From Verrucomicrobiota bacterium (GTDB lineage: Bacteria; Verrucomicrobiota; Verrucomicrobiia; Chthoniobacterales; UBA10450), in the NCBI GenBank assembly GCA_003219395.1, contig QHOR01000103.1, positions 1 to 12,874 on the forward strand: 12,874 nt of DNA, read 5' to 3'. How positions within the stretch are numbered: position 1 is the first letter of the stretch; each line of letters starts with the position of its first letter. This document shows, one piece after another, positions 1-6,458 of the stretch. The translations under genes and the position numbers were made by a program. A model generated the notes under the pieces. It saw only the letters and a program-made list of their open reading frames with translations. It ran no database searches and was not told the origin of the DNA.

Positions 1-169
1 GCCCGTATCATTTTGACGTTTTCCTTTTTCATCAGAAGTGGCTGATCAGTTACCTCTTAACGTGTCGAAGGCATCTGGTGGTTGCGTGTAATCACGTTAA
101 GGCGCAAAATGCTTTGCACCCCGAGCGTTTCTTCCTAACGTTCCACTTCACTTTTTTGGGTAAAAAGCC
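1..169. other. Gap left of the ferredoxin gene; weak promoter candidate and possible divergent gene start
   Basis: No complete gene is visible here. A weak promoter candidate for the ferredoxin is TTGCGT at 82-87, a 17-nt spacer, then CAAAAT at 105-110 (4 of 6 matches to a sigma70 -10 box). On the minus strand an ATG at 30-32 opens a frame beginning MKKENVKMIR that leaves the window at base 1. This could be the first codons of a divergent gene, but ten codons cannot prove it. No clear Shine-Dalgarno sequence precedes the ferredoxin start at 170. Confidence 0.3.
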
Positions 170-409
170 ATGGCCGATGTCGCGAACAAATACGCCGAGA
201 ACGTACCCGGCAAATTCTATGTCGATGATCAATGCATTGATTGCGATTTGTGCCGCGAAACCGCGCCGGCGAATTTCAAACGGAACGACGACGGCGGGCA
301 TTCGTACGTTTACAAACAACCCGAGACGCCGGAGGAAGAAGGACTTTGCAAGGAAGCAATGGAAGGCTGCCCGGTCGAAGCTATCGGGAGTGACGGCGAT
401 GGCGCGTAA
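170..409 (+). CDS. Single-cluster 4Fe-4S ferredoxin, 79 aa
   Basis: A small soluble electron carrier. The fold is read from C22-x2-C25-x2-C28 near the N-terminus and a distant C67-P near the C-terminus, the ligand pattern of one [4Fe-4S] cluster as in Thermotoga/Desulfovibrio-type ferredoxins; the acidic composition also fits. A fifth cysteine, C60, sits where those ferredoxins keep one half of a structural disulfide, but the usual partner four residues after C28 is alanine (A32), so C60 is probably unpaired. Redox partners are unknown. The gene lies 37 bp before thiD on the same strand and may be co-transcribed with it. That gap holds a 6-bp inverted repeat (416-421 with 431-436). Family assignment is firm; the physiological role is not shown by the sequence. 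Confidence 0.9.
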   Translation: MADVANKYAENVPGKFYVDDQCIDCDLCRETAPANFKRNDDGGHSYVYKQPETPEEEGLCKEAMEGCPVEAIGSDGDGA

Positions 410-446
410 ATGGTAGGCGCGACTGCCCGGCGCGCCGCAAACGCAT

Positions 447-1295
447 GTGAATGCGCAAGCAAACGCCGAACGCCCATCGTCCAACGCGCAGGGTTCCCCC
501 GAAAACGTTGCAGTCGCATTGACGATCGCAGGTTCCGACAGTAGTGCCGGAGCTGGCATCCAGGCCGACCTCAAAACATTTTCGACACTTGGTGTTTATG
601 GATTGACCGCCGTCACTTGCATTGTCGCGGAAACTCCCGGGAAAGTTTCGCGGATTGAGCCGGCTAGCGCGAGAATTGTTCGTGAGCAAATCGAAGTACT
701 CGCAAAAAGTTTTCCCATCGGCGCGATCAAAACTGGTCTGCTTTGCACTGTGGAAATCGTTTCCGCCGTGGCGAAAGCGATACGAGACCTGAACAAGAGG
801 CTTCCGCCACGGATCCCGCTGGTAATCGATCCTGTCTTTGTCGCCACCAGCGGTGATCCTCTCCTTCAACCCGCCGCCATTGAGATTTATGAGAAGGAAT
901 TGTTCCCACTCGCGAATTTGATTACACCGAATCTTTGTGAAGCAGAGCGGTTAACCGACACGAAAATTAAAGATCGGCAGGCAATGCGTCGTGCCGGAAA
1001 AAAGCTGGCGAAGAAGTTCGGGACTGTGATTCTTCTCAAAGGCGGTCATCTGCCGGGGGATCGCGCTGTCGATCTCTTGTTTGCCAATGATAAAGTTATC
1101 GAATTTTCAGCCCCGAAGATTTTCGGGGTCGCCACTCACGGTACCGGCTGCACGTATTCCGCAGCGATTACGGCTGGACTTGCCAAAGGCCTCTCTCTCG
1201 AAACCGCCATCATGCGAGCGAAAAAGTTCGTGACGGAGGCGATTCGAAATCGTTTTCAATGGAAGAGCCTTCACGCACTTAATCATTCGATTTAA
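447..1295 (+). CDS. thiD: Hydroxymethylpyrimidine/phosphomethylpyrimidine kinase, 282 aa
   Basis: Phosphorylates 4-amino-5-hydroxymethyl-2-methylpyrimidine (HMP), then HMP-phosphate, to give HMP-PP for thiamine synthesis; a cytoplasmic enzyme of the ribokinase fold. Visible motifs in order: substrate-binding TIAGSDSSAGAGIQADLKTF (26-45), the DPVFVATSGDPLL stretch (128-140), KGGH (198-201) and HGTGC (231-235), whose C235 matches the catalytic Cys of the family. Length is close to E. coli ThiD (266 aa), with about 22 extra polar residues at the N-terminus. The start is GTG at 447: an in-frame stop at 414-416 limits extension, and no ATG lies before the conserved core. There is no obvious ribosome binding site. 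It is not fused to thiE, and no other thiamine gene or TPP riboswitch is visible nearby. Confidence 0.95.
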   Translation: MNAQANAERPSSNAQGSPENVAVALTIAGSDSSAGAGIQADLKTFSTLGVYGLTAVTCIVAETPGKVSRIEPASARIVREQIEVLAKSFPIGAIKTGLLCTVEIVSAVAKAIRDLNKRLPPRIPLVIDPVFVATSGDPLLQPAAIEIYEKELFPLANLITPNLCEAERLTDTKIKDRQAMRRAGKKLAKKFGTVILLKGGHLPGDRAVDLLFANDKVIEFSAPKIFGVATHGTGCTYSAAITAGLAKGLSLETAIMRAKKFVTEAIRNRFQWKSLHALNHSI

Positions 1296-1311
1296 GCCTA
1301 GAGGGGCGGCT

Positions 1312-1343
1312 GCGGCGCGCCATCATCATTTGGCGCGGTGCGC
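1312..1343 (+). terminator. GC-rich hairpin after thiD
   Basis: The left arm 1312-1322 and right arm 1331-1343 pair through seven perfect base pairs next to an 8-nt loop, then a mismatch and further weaker pairs. No T-run follows directly, so it is not a classical intrinsic terminator. A second weak possibility is the short ACCC/GGGT stem at 1369-1381 ending in six T residues (1381-1386), which overlaps the rnc stop codon. Position between two convergent genes fits a shared termination zone. Confidence 0.35.
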
Positions 1344-1371
1344 CGATCCCTGTATTGTGACCTCACCTACC

Positions 1372-2064
1372 CTATTCGGGTTTTTTCTCCCAGCGCTTTA
1401 GCTGCATCGCTTCGAGTGCAGCCACAGTTTCCGCCTGTTTCTTGCTGCGGCCGCTACCGTGGCCAAGCACCATGCCCTCCCAAACAACCTGCGAAACAAA
1501 CATCTTTTCATGCTCAGGTCCGCTTTGCGAGACCAATTCATAAACCGGACTCCGCGGCGAGATACTTTGCAACAACTCCTGAAGCTGGCCCTTGGGATTA
1601 ATATCCACTGGTGTTTCTGCCAGCTGCTCGAGATCCTCGCGAGTCTGCGTTAAAATGAACTCTTTCGCCGCCTCCAAACCGCCATCGAGGTAGATGGCAC
1701 CGATGAGTGATTCAAACGCGTCAGCCAATGTGGATGTGCGTGATCGGCCGCCACTGCTTTCTTCACCGCGTCCCATCAAAATGTAGCGCCCCAGGTCGAG
1801 TGCGGCGGCATGTGCGCGCAGCGCTTCACGAGAGACTAATCGCGAACGAAGCTTCGTTAGTTGACCCTCAGCTTCCGCTCGAAAATGGCCAAACAGATAC
1901 TCCGTGATAACAAGCTGGAGAACAGCGTCCCCCAAGAATTCCAAACGCTGATAGTCAAAATGATAACGCTGCGCCTCGTGGCCGAGGCTTGGGTGAGTGA
2001 GTGCCTCTGCGAGTAAAAGTGAATTCCGGAATTTGTAGCCGATACGTTCTTCGAGTGGTGTCAC
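1372..2064 (-). CDS. rnc: Ribonuclease III, 230 aa
   Basis: Double-strand-specific endoribonuclease that processes rRNA precursors and structured mRNAs in the cytoplasm as a dimer. The N-terminal RNase III domain carries the signature RLEFLGDAVL (40-49) and TLADAFESLIGAIYLDGG (112-129). The four metal-binding acids are E42, D46, D115 and E118, matching E. coli E41, D45, D114 and E117. The Glu that precedes the signature in E. coli (E38) is Gln here (Q39). A double-stranded RNA-binding domain follows from about residue 155 and ends in the typical KKQAETVAALEAM helix. Length is normal for the family. The start is GTG at 2062-2064 with no strong ribosome binding site. The gene converges on thiD and is preceded by an unusual palindrome-rich region that may control it. 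Confidence 0.96.
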   Translation of the reverse strand: MTPLEERIGYKFRNSLLLAEALTHPSLGHEAQRYHFDYQRLEFLGDAVLQLVITEYLFGHFRAEAEGQLTKLRSRLVSREALRAHAAALDLGRYILMGRGEESSGGRSRTSTLADAFESLIGAIYLDGGLEAAKEFILTQTREDLEQLAETPVDINPKGQLQELLQSISPRSPVYELVSQSGPEHEKMFVSQVVWEGMVLGHGSGRSKKQAETVAALEAMQLKRWEKKPE

Positions 2065-2070
2065 TTTTTG

Positions 2071-2098
2071 CCATTCTGAGCGAAATCGAAGAATCTCT
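2071..2098. repeat. Possible dispersed intergenic repeat unit next to the rnc start
   Basis: The + strand sequence CATTCTGAGCGAAATCGAAG and its continuation to about 2098 closely resemble a short sequence I remember from intergenic regions of many unrelated bacterial genomes. It contains a 5-bp inverted repeat (2073-2077 with 2090-2094) around an inner CG/CG pair. In rnc orientation it would lie in the 5' leader, ending a few bases before the GTG start. Only one copy occurs in this window, so its repeat nature is inferred from memory. Confidence 0.4.
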
Positions 2099-2104
2099 CA
2101 ACTA

Positions 2105-2110
2105 AGTATA
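2105..2110 (-). promoter_or_regulatory. Candidate rnc -10 box
   Basis: On the minus strand this reads TATACT, 5 of 6 matches to the sigma70 -10 consensus, about 40 nt upstream of the rnc start. No good -35 box stands at 17 nt; TTGTCG lies 20 nt upstream. The 12-bp palindrome at 2122-2133 falls in the -35 and spacer zone, where a repressor or activator could act. Confidence 0.35.
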
Positions 2111-2154
2111 ACGACTACCATTCGTCCGGACGACAATACGGCCAGCAGTTATAC
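2106..2154. repeat. Nested inverted repeats upstream of rnc
   Basis: A perfect 7-bp inverted repeat (GTATAAC at 2106-2112, GTTATAC at 2148-2154) encloses a perfect 12-bp palindrome, TCGTCCGGACGA (2122-2133). The half-site GGACGA/TCGTCC recurs in the hairpin at 2166-2182, so four half-sites lie within 61 bp. This could be an operator for a dimeric regulator or structured RNA in the leader. No assignment to a known regulator is possible from sequence alone. Confidence 0.6.
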
Positions 2155-2182
2155 AAAAGATCAAGGGACGACCAGCTCGTCC
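2150..2182 (-). terminator. Candidate terminator of the S41-like gene
   Basis: On the minus strand a perfect 6-bp stem (GGACGA with TCGTCC, 2182-2166, 5-nt loop) is followed by a moderately T-rich stretch with TCTTTTG. It begins 11 nt beyond the stop of the S41-like gene. The stem is short and the T-run interrupted, so termination would be partial. The same half-sites occur in the palindrome at 2122-2133. Confidence 0.4.
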
Positions 2183-2192
2183 AACATGACCG

Positions 2193-3353
2193 CTATCGTT
2201 TTTGATAGACCTCAAGCGAGGTGACGACGTCTAATGCGCGCTGTAACACTGGATCGTACGCCGGTGGCTTTTCCGGTGCGCGGCCGCGCCTTTGCTGCGC
2301 CGCTTCCGCTGCTTCAACTTCGGGATTGGTCCCGGCTAGCAGCGCCGCCTCGTTCATGTGCGGCCGGCCACTTTCGTAAACGAATGGTCCCATTCCCTTT
2401 TCACTGCTCAGTTGGAAAATCTGCCGCTTATCTGCCATTGCCATTTCAACAGGCAAATCTGGTTTTATTCCTTCCGGAAATAGTGAACGACCATCCGGCG
2501 AAAGCATTTCTGAGACAGCAACGCGCAGAATCTTGCCGCTCGGGAGTAACAAGTCGGAGTATTCGGCTGCACGACCGGCGGTCGTTTGGCCGATGACCAG
2601 GGCCTTGTCGTAAAATCTCAGCGCAGCCGCGATTGCCTCGGCCGCACCAGCCGTATCGCCGTCGGCAAGTACCATCACCAAGCCGCGGAAGACCGGATCG
2701 CGGTCCGAACTGAAGACGCGGTCCTGACGGCTTGTCGGCTTGCGCAGGCTGAAAAGCGTTTTGCCTTTGGGACAAAACCGCTTTGCAAATTCGGCGGCCA
2801 GCGACAAATCAGTGGTTTGCTGGCTGGCGCGAAGGTCCACAATGATCTCGTTCACATTTTTCAGAGCAAAGCTGCTCAGGCTCTTGTCCAATGCTTGAAG
2901 GTTAGCCGCAGTTAACGAACCGACCCGCACGTAGCCAATATGGCCCCCGATGATCTCGCCGTACAAAATGCCAGGCGTTTCCGCTGTCGCATTCTCCTTG
3001 GCCGGCAAAAGCGTTACCCCGCGCGGCAGCCGGATTATCAGGCCCTCGACAGTCGCTCGGTTCAATTCAGTATCGGTAATTGCATTCGGATCTGTGAAGT
3101 TAGCTTTTAACAGGCTAACGATCGCCTGCAGGTCCGCTGGGTCTAATGAATTGACCAGATCTTCTGTTGTCGGACTTGACGACGGCGAAGGCGACGAGAG
3201 CGCGGATGGCCTGGCCGAAACGGCGGGCCTGCTTGGAGATGTTGCAGTCGGCGGCGGAGTTTGCGCCAGCGCAGTTATCGCCGTCACGAGGCCAATTAAG
3301 GATAACGAACTGAATTGAGACATTTGAAAACGGATGCCGACCTTATAACGCAT
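2193..3353 (-). CDS. Secreted S41 (C-terminal processing) peptidase homologue lacking the catalytic Ser and Lys
   Basis: A signal peptide is clear at MSQFSSLSLIGLVTAITALA (11-30), followed by a Pro/Ser/Ala-rich linker (31-63), so the protein acts outside the cytoplasm. The rest follows the S41 protease core: IGYVRVGSL (139-147), a degenerate DLR region without the usual NPGG (173-175), VLADGDTAGAAEAIAAAL (228-245), GQTTAGR (255-261) and GIKPDLPVE (295-303). Aligned by eye to E. coli Tsp (S452, K477), the nucleophile position is G236 and the lysine position is R261, with the same 25-residue spacing. No PDZ domain is visible before the core. It is therefore probably a pseudoprotease with a binding or scaffold role. 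Either M1 (3353) or M11 (3323) could be the start; M11 gives the tidier signal peptide. It lies 107 bp downstream of purD. Confidence 0.85.
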   Translation of the reverse strand: MRYKVGIRFQMSQFSSLSLIGLVTAITALAQTPPPTATSPSRPAVSARPSALSSPSPSSSPTTEDLVNSLDPADLQAIVSLLKANFTDPNAITDTELNRATVEGLIIRLPRGVTLLPAKENATAETPGILYGEIIGGHIGYVRVGSLTAANLQALDKSLSSFALKNVNEIIVDLRASQQTTDLSLAAEFAKRFCPKGKTLFSLRKPTSRQDRVFSSDRDPVFRGLVMVLADGDTAGAAEAIAAALRFYDKALVIGQTTAGRAAEYSDLLLPSGKILRVAVSEMLSPDGRSLFPEGIKPDLPVEMAMADKRQIFQLSSEKGMGPFVYESGRPHMNEAALLAGTNPEVEAAEAAQQRRGRAPEKPPAYDPVLQRALDVVTSLEVYQKR

Positions 3354-3460
3354 TTTCCAATTGTGCGAAAATTCGAAATCCGAGTGGCTTCGACGTTAAA
3401 ATCGTTAAATCGGAATCTGGCGGGCAAGTTAACGAAGTACGTTGCTCGAATAGGAATTTT

Positions 3461-4729
3461 TCAGTCGTTTGCCCCCAGAGCGATGTCGCGCCGGTAGTGA
3501 CAATTCTCAAAATGAATGCAGGAAACCGCTTCATACGCGCGTGAGCGTGCGGCCTGGAGCGTTGATCCAAGCGCTGTCACCGCGAGAACGCGACCGCCAG
3601 CGGTCTTAATTTCGCCATCGACGCGTTTTGTTCCGGCGTGAAAAACCTGAACATCTTCGAGCTTTGCCGCATCATCGAGACCCGAAATCGTTTTTCCAAT
3701 TTCATATTTGCCAGGGTAACCAGCAGAGGCGAGTACGACTGTAACCGCAGCGCGTGTATCCCATTCAATCGTAAACTGACTGAGATTTCCATCAATCGTC
3801 GCGTTCAACAGCGGCAGGAGATCGGATTTCAGGCGGGGCAAAAGCGCCTGCGTCTCGGGATCGCCGAAACGACAATTGAACTCCAACACGCGCGGGCCTT
3901 CGCTGGTAATCATCAGGCCCGGATAAAGAAGCCCGCGAAATTCGACTCCCTCGTCCAGGAGACCGCGTAGCAGCGGCTGTATGATTTCCGTCTCCAACTG
4001 TGATTGCAGTTGGTTGTTCCAATTGTTGGCGGGGCTGAACGCGCCCATCCCGCCCGTATTTGGACCTTGATCGCCGTCCAGCGCCCGCTTGTGATCGCGT
4101 GCCGATTCAAGCAGGTGATAATTGCTTCCGTTGACCAAAGCGTGCACTGAACATTCCGTTCCACGCAAGAATTCCTCGATTACTATCCGACGGCCTGCAT
4201 CGCCAAAGCAGGCCTGGTTCATCATCTCGTCGATTGCGGATCGTGCCGTTGCAGCATCGGAGGCCATGATGACACCTTTGCCCAGGGCAAGGCCATCCGC
4301 TTTGATCACAACGGGAAATTTCAGTCGCTCGCAGTAACGAAGGGCTTCGTCGCTGTCGCAAAACATTCTTGCTTCCCCTGTTGGGATTTTTTGGGCGCGC
4401 ATCAGTTCTTTTGCAAAAATTTTTGACGCCTCCACGCGTGCTGCCGACTTGGTCGGACCGAACGCGCGCAATTTTTCAGCGGTAAAAAGATCGACGATTC
4501 CTGCGGCGAGAGGGTCGTCGGGACCGATTACAGTCAGATCGATGCGGTTTTGTTTAGCGAAACAAGCGAGCGTTTCCAGATCGCTGGCGGAAATCGCGAC
4601 GTTCTCAGTAAAATCCGCGGTGCCCGCGTTCCCTGGCGCGCAGAAAATGCGCTCCGCATCTGAAGATTGGCTGAGTTTCCACGCCAGCGCGTGTTCACGC
4701 CCGCCGCTGCCAACGATCAGGATCTTCAT
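3461..4729 (-). CDS. purD: Phosphoribosylamine-glycine ligase (GAR synthetase), 422 aa
   Basis: Joins glycine to 5-phosphoribosylamine with ATP to form GAR, the second step of purine synthesis; cytoplasmic ATP-grasp enzyme. Motifs in order from the chosen Met: VGSGGREHA (6-14), FPVVIKADGLALGKGV (138-153) for nucleotide binding, the DGDQGPNTGGMGAFSP stretch (218-233), and the catalytic RFGDPETQ (287-294), all as in active PurD. Total length is typical. The start is ATG at 4727-4729, because this puts MKILIVGSGG at the N-terminus where the family begins. A 13-codon in-frame extension to 4768 has no homology value. No strong ribosome binding site is seen. It lies 86 bp downstream of the HtrA-type gene on the same strand; no other pur gene is present in the window. 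Confidence 0.96.
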   Translation of the reverse strand: MKILIVGSGGREHALAWKLSQSSDAERIFCAPGNAGTADFTENVAISASDLETLACFAKQNRIDLTVIGPDDPLAAGIVDLFTAEKLRAFGPTKSAARVEASKIFAKELMRAQKIPTGEARMFCDSDEALRYCERLKFPVVIKADGLALGKGVIMASDAATARSAIDEMMNQACFGDAGRRIVIEEFLRGTECSVHALVNGSNYHLLESARDHKRALDGDQGPNTGGMGAFSPANNWNNQLQSQLETEIIQPLLRGLLDEGVEFRGLLYPGLMITSEGPRVLEFNCRFGDPETQALLPRLKSDLLPLLNATIDGNLSQFTIEWDTRAAVTVVLASAGYPGKYEIGKTISGLDDAAKLEDVQVFHAGTKRVDGEIKTAGGRVLAVTALGSTLQAARSRAYEAVSCIHFENCHYRRDIALGAND

Positions 4730-4815
4730 CAATTCGTTTGACTGTAGAGGCAGCCGCGTAGGGTGCAACGCGTCCGAGATTGCAAGCCAGAGGTCTGCCC
4801 GCTACAGCTCTGAGT

Positions 4816-5892
4816 TTACGATTTCGGTGGTGACTCGGCAGGCAGAATCGGCAACTCCAACTTCTCAGTATGTCGAATGACAGTAAGTTTTGCGCTGACG
4901 CCGATTTGCTCACCCACGAGAATTTTATGCAGATGGTGCACGCTCCCGATGGGCTGCTCGTTAAATGCGATAATCAGATCGCCCTCTCGCAATCCAGCGC
5001 GTTGCCCCGGGCTATCTTTCTCAACTGAAACAATGAGGACGGCCGTCTCAAGAGGCAACCCATAGAAGCGAACGATGCGTCGGTGAATCGGCACGTTCTG
5101 TCCGGCCACGCCGATGTAACCGCGCCGGATTCGGCCATCACGGATGAGCCATCCAGCAACCAACTTCGCTGTGTTACTTGCAATTGCGAAACAGATCCCT
5201 TGCGCTGGTCGAATCATTGCCGTGTTTACACCTACTACCTCGCCAGCTGAATTAACCAGTGGCCCGCCGGAATTGCCTGGATTTAACGCGGCGTCGGTTT
5301 GAACAATGTTGTCAATCAAACGGCCCGATTGCGCGTGCATCGAACGACCGAGTGCGCTGATCACGCCAGCAGTGACGCTCGCCTGGAAACCGAGCGGATT
5401 TCCGATTGCGATCACCAGTTGCCCGACGCGCAAGCTCTCCGAGTCCGCCAAACGGACATGAGTGAGTTGCGGCGCATCGATCCGAATCACAGCGAGATCG
5501 GTGTCAGGATCGTCGCCCGATAGTTGCGCAGGATATTCACGTCCATCCGGCAGGGTTACCGTGATAGAGTTGGCCGCATGGACGACATGACTATTCGTCA
5601 GGATAAATCCATCAGGGGTGATAATGAAACCGGACCCATTGCCGCTGAGCTCGCGGGTCCCACGCTGAACGTTGATACGTTGCTTGACGTCGATGTTCAC
5701 GACGGCCGGGGCGACACGGGCCACTGCGCTTACAACAGTGCGTGAATATGCGTCGAGCAGGATCGAATCATCCTGGCCCGCTCCCGTTGCGTCGACGTCC
5801 CTGTGTGTTGCCGATGCGACACCAGCGCCAATCTCGTTTAATAGAAAATCCATCGGGGCAGCGTTTTTCTTCGTAAGAGATGCCATTTTCAT
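4816..5892 (-). CDS. HtrA/Deg-type serine protease with one PDZ domain and no visible signal peptide, 358 aa
   Basis: S1C-family (trypsin-fold) protease. Counting from ATG 5892, the catalytic triad is H102 (TNSHVVHAAN), D132 (DPDTDLAVIRID) and S208 (NPGNSGGPL), and oligomer-forming HtrA features such as GNGSGFIITPDGFILTNSHV are intact. A single PDZ domain follows at about 258-350, including GYIGVAGQ and SPGQRAGLREGDLI. Typical DegP has a signal peptide and two PDZ domains; DegS has a membrane anchor. Here the N-terminus (MKMASLTKKNAAPMDFLLNE) shows neither, and extending upstream to 6108 adds no hydrophobic segment, so the enzyme is predicted cytoplasmic unless the start is wrong. ATG 5886 is an alternative start two codons later. 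The gene diverges from an HxlR regulator across a 127-bp gap. Confidence 0.9.
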   Translation of the reverse strand: MKMASLTKKNAAPMDFLLNEIGAGVASATHRDVDATGAGQDDSILLDAYSRTVVSAVARVAPAVVNIDVKQRINVQRGTRELSGNGSGFIITPDGFILTNSHVVHAANSITVTLPDGREYPAQLSGDDPDTDLAVIRIDAPQLTHVRLADSESLRVGQLVIAIGNPLGFQASVTAGVISALGRSMHAQSGRLIDNIVQTDAALNPGNSGGPLVNSAGEVVGVNTAMIRPAQGICFAIASNTAKLVAGWLIRDGRIRRGYIGVAGQNVPIHRRIVRFYGLPLETAVLIVSVEKDSPGQRAGLREGDLIIAFNEQPIGSVHHLHKILVGEQIGVSAKLTVIRHTEKLELPILPAESPPKS

Positions 5893-6019
5893 ATGGTAAA
5901 TTTGGCGACGCTCGAACCAGCAGTCAACTACCCGCTTGGTCATCCTATACACATCTTTGAGGGTGTTACTCTCCGCTTGCGCGTCAAAGCGAATTGTTTT
6001 ACACAGGAGCGTGCCAAAA
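5893..6019. promoter_or_regulatory. Divergent promoter gap between the HtrA-type protease and hxlR-type regulator
   Basis: This 127-bp gap must hold the start signals for both genes. On the + strand GTCAAC (5923-5928), a 17-nt spacer and TATACA (5946-5951) form a weak promoter candidate for the regulator. An AGGAG Shine-Dalgarno sequence at 6005-6009 lies 10 nt before ATG 6020 and decides that start over the in-frame ATG at 5936. No convincing minus-strand promoter or palindromic operator was found by eye. Confidence 0.4.
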
Positions 6020-6400
6020 ATGGCGTCTGCCCCTTCCGTCCTGGACGCGCAGTGTCCCTCCCGTCTCGTGCTTGATCGAATTGCCGACAAATGGACAGCT
6101 CTCATCATTCAAATTCTGGCTCGCGGAACGATGCGTTACGCTGCGCTGCAGCGCGAGATTGGCGGCATTTCTCAAAAAATGCTGACTCAGACACTGCGCA
6201 GCCTCGAGCGCGACGGTTTGGTCCAACGCACGGTTCATCCGGTTGTACCTCCGAAGGTGGAATACTCTCTCACGAGATTGGGCCGGACTTTGATTGAACC
6301 GCTGCACGCGCTTTGCCGCTGGTCGGAAAAACATCTGGCAGAGCTTCAAGCCAATCGTGCACGGGCAAAGGCTGTAGCTGCGGTCGCTGACCGCCGTTGA
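6020..6400 (+). CDS. HxlR-family winged-helix transcriptional regulator, 126 aa
   Basis: DNA-binding regulator of the HxlR/MarR-like group. The whole family pattern is present: a Cys-Pro near the N-terminus (C12-P13), the helix LDRIADKWTALIIQIL (18-33), the recognition helix region ISQKMLTQTLRSLERDGLV (50-68) and the wing PPKVEYSLTRLGRTL (77-91). The conserved cysteine is the redox or electrophile sensor in family members such as YodB, HypR and QorR, so C12 may do the same here; that is inference. The C-terminal tail is Ala/Arg/Lys-rich. ATG 6020 was chosen for its AGGAG and because the 28 residues encoded upstream resemble nothing in the family. It is followed on the same strand, 58 bp later, by an antiporter gene and is divergent from the HtrA-type protease; both are candidate targets. 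Confidence 0.92.
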   Translation: MASAPSVLDAQCPSRLVLDRIADKWTALIIQILARGTMRYAALQREIGGISQKMLTQTLRSLERDGLVQRTVHPVVPPKVEYSLTRLGRTLIEPLHALCRWSEKHLAELQANRARAKAVAAVADRR

Positions 6401-6458
6401 TTAGTTATTGTTCACGTGGGCGGGTTGCCCTTGGCTTCATCAATTCACCGGTCGGTTC

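Noticed and set aside
92..869. Long antisense frames over the ferredoxin and thiD genes
   Set aside because: They mirror conserved coding sequence, have no recognisable motifs, and the + strand products are clear family members.
2191..2206. Inverted repeat CTATC/GATAG at the S41-like stop codon
   Set aside because: Only 5 bp with an AT-rich loop; the stem at 2166-2182 is a better terminator candidate.
3391..3440. Repeated CGTTAA motifs (CGTTAAAATCGTTAAATC, GTTAACG) upstream of the S41-like gene
   Set aside because: Too short and AT-rich to separate from chance; no spacing like a known operator.
5936..6019. Upstream start of the HxlR-family gene at 5936
   Set aside because: The 28 added residues are unlike the family, and ATG 6020 has an AGGAG and places the conserved Cys at the usual distance from the N-terminus.
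5893..6108. Upstream extension of the HtrA-type protease to 6108
   Set aside because: It would overlap the regulator's start and its Shine-Dalgarno sequence, adds no signal peptide and resembles nothing in the family.
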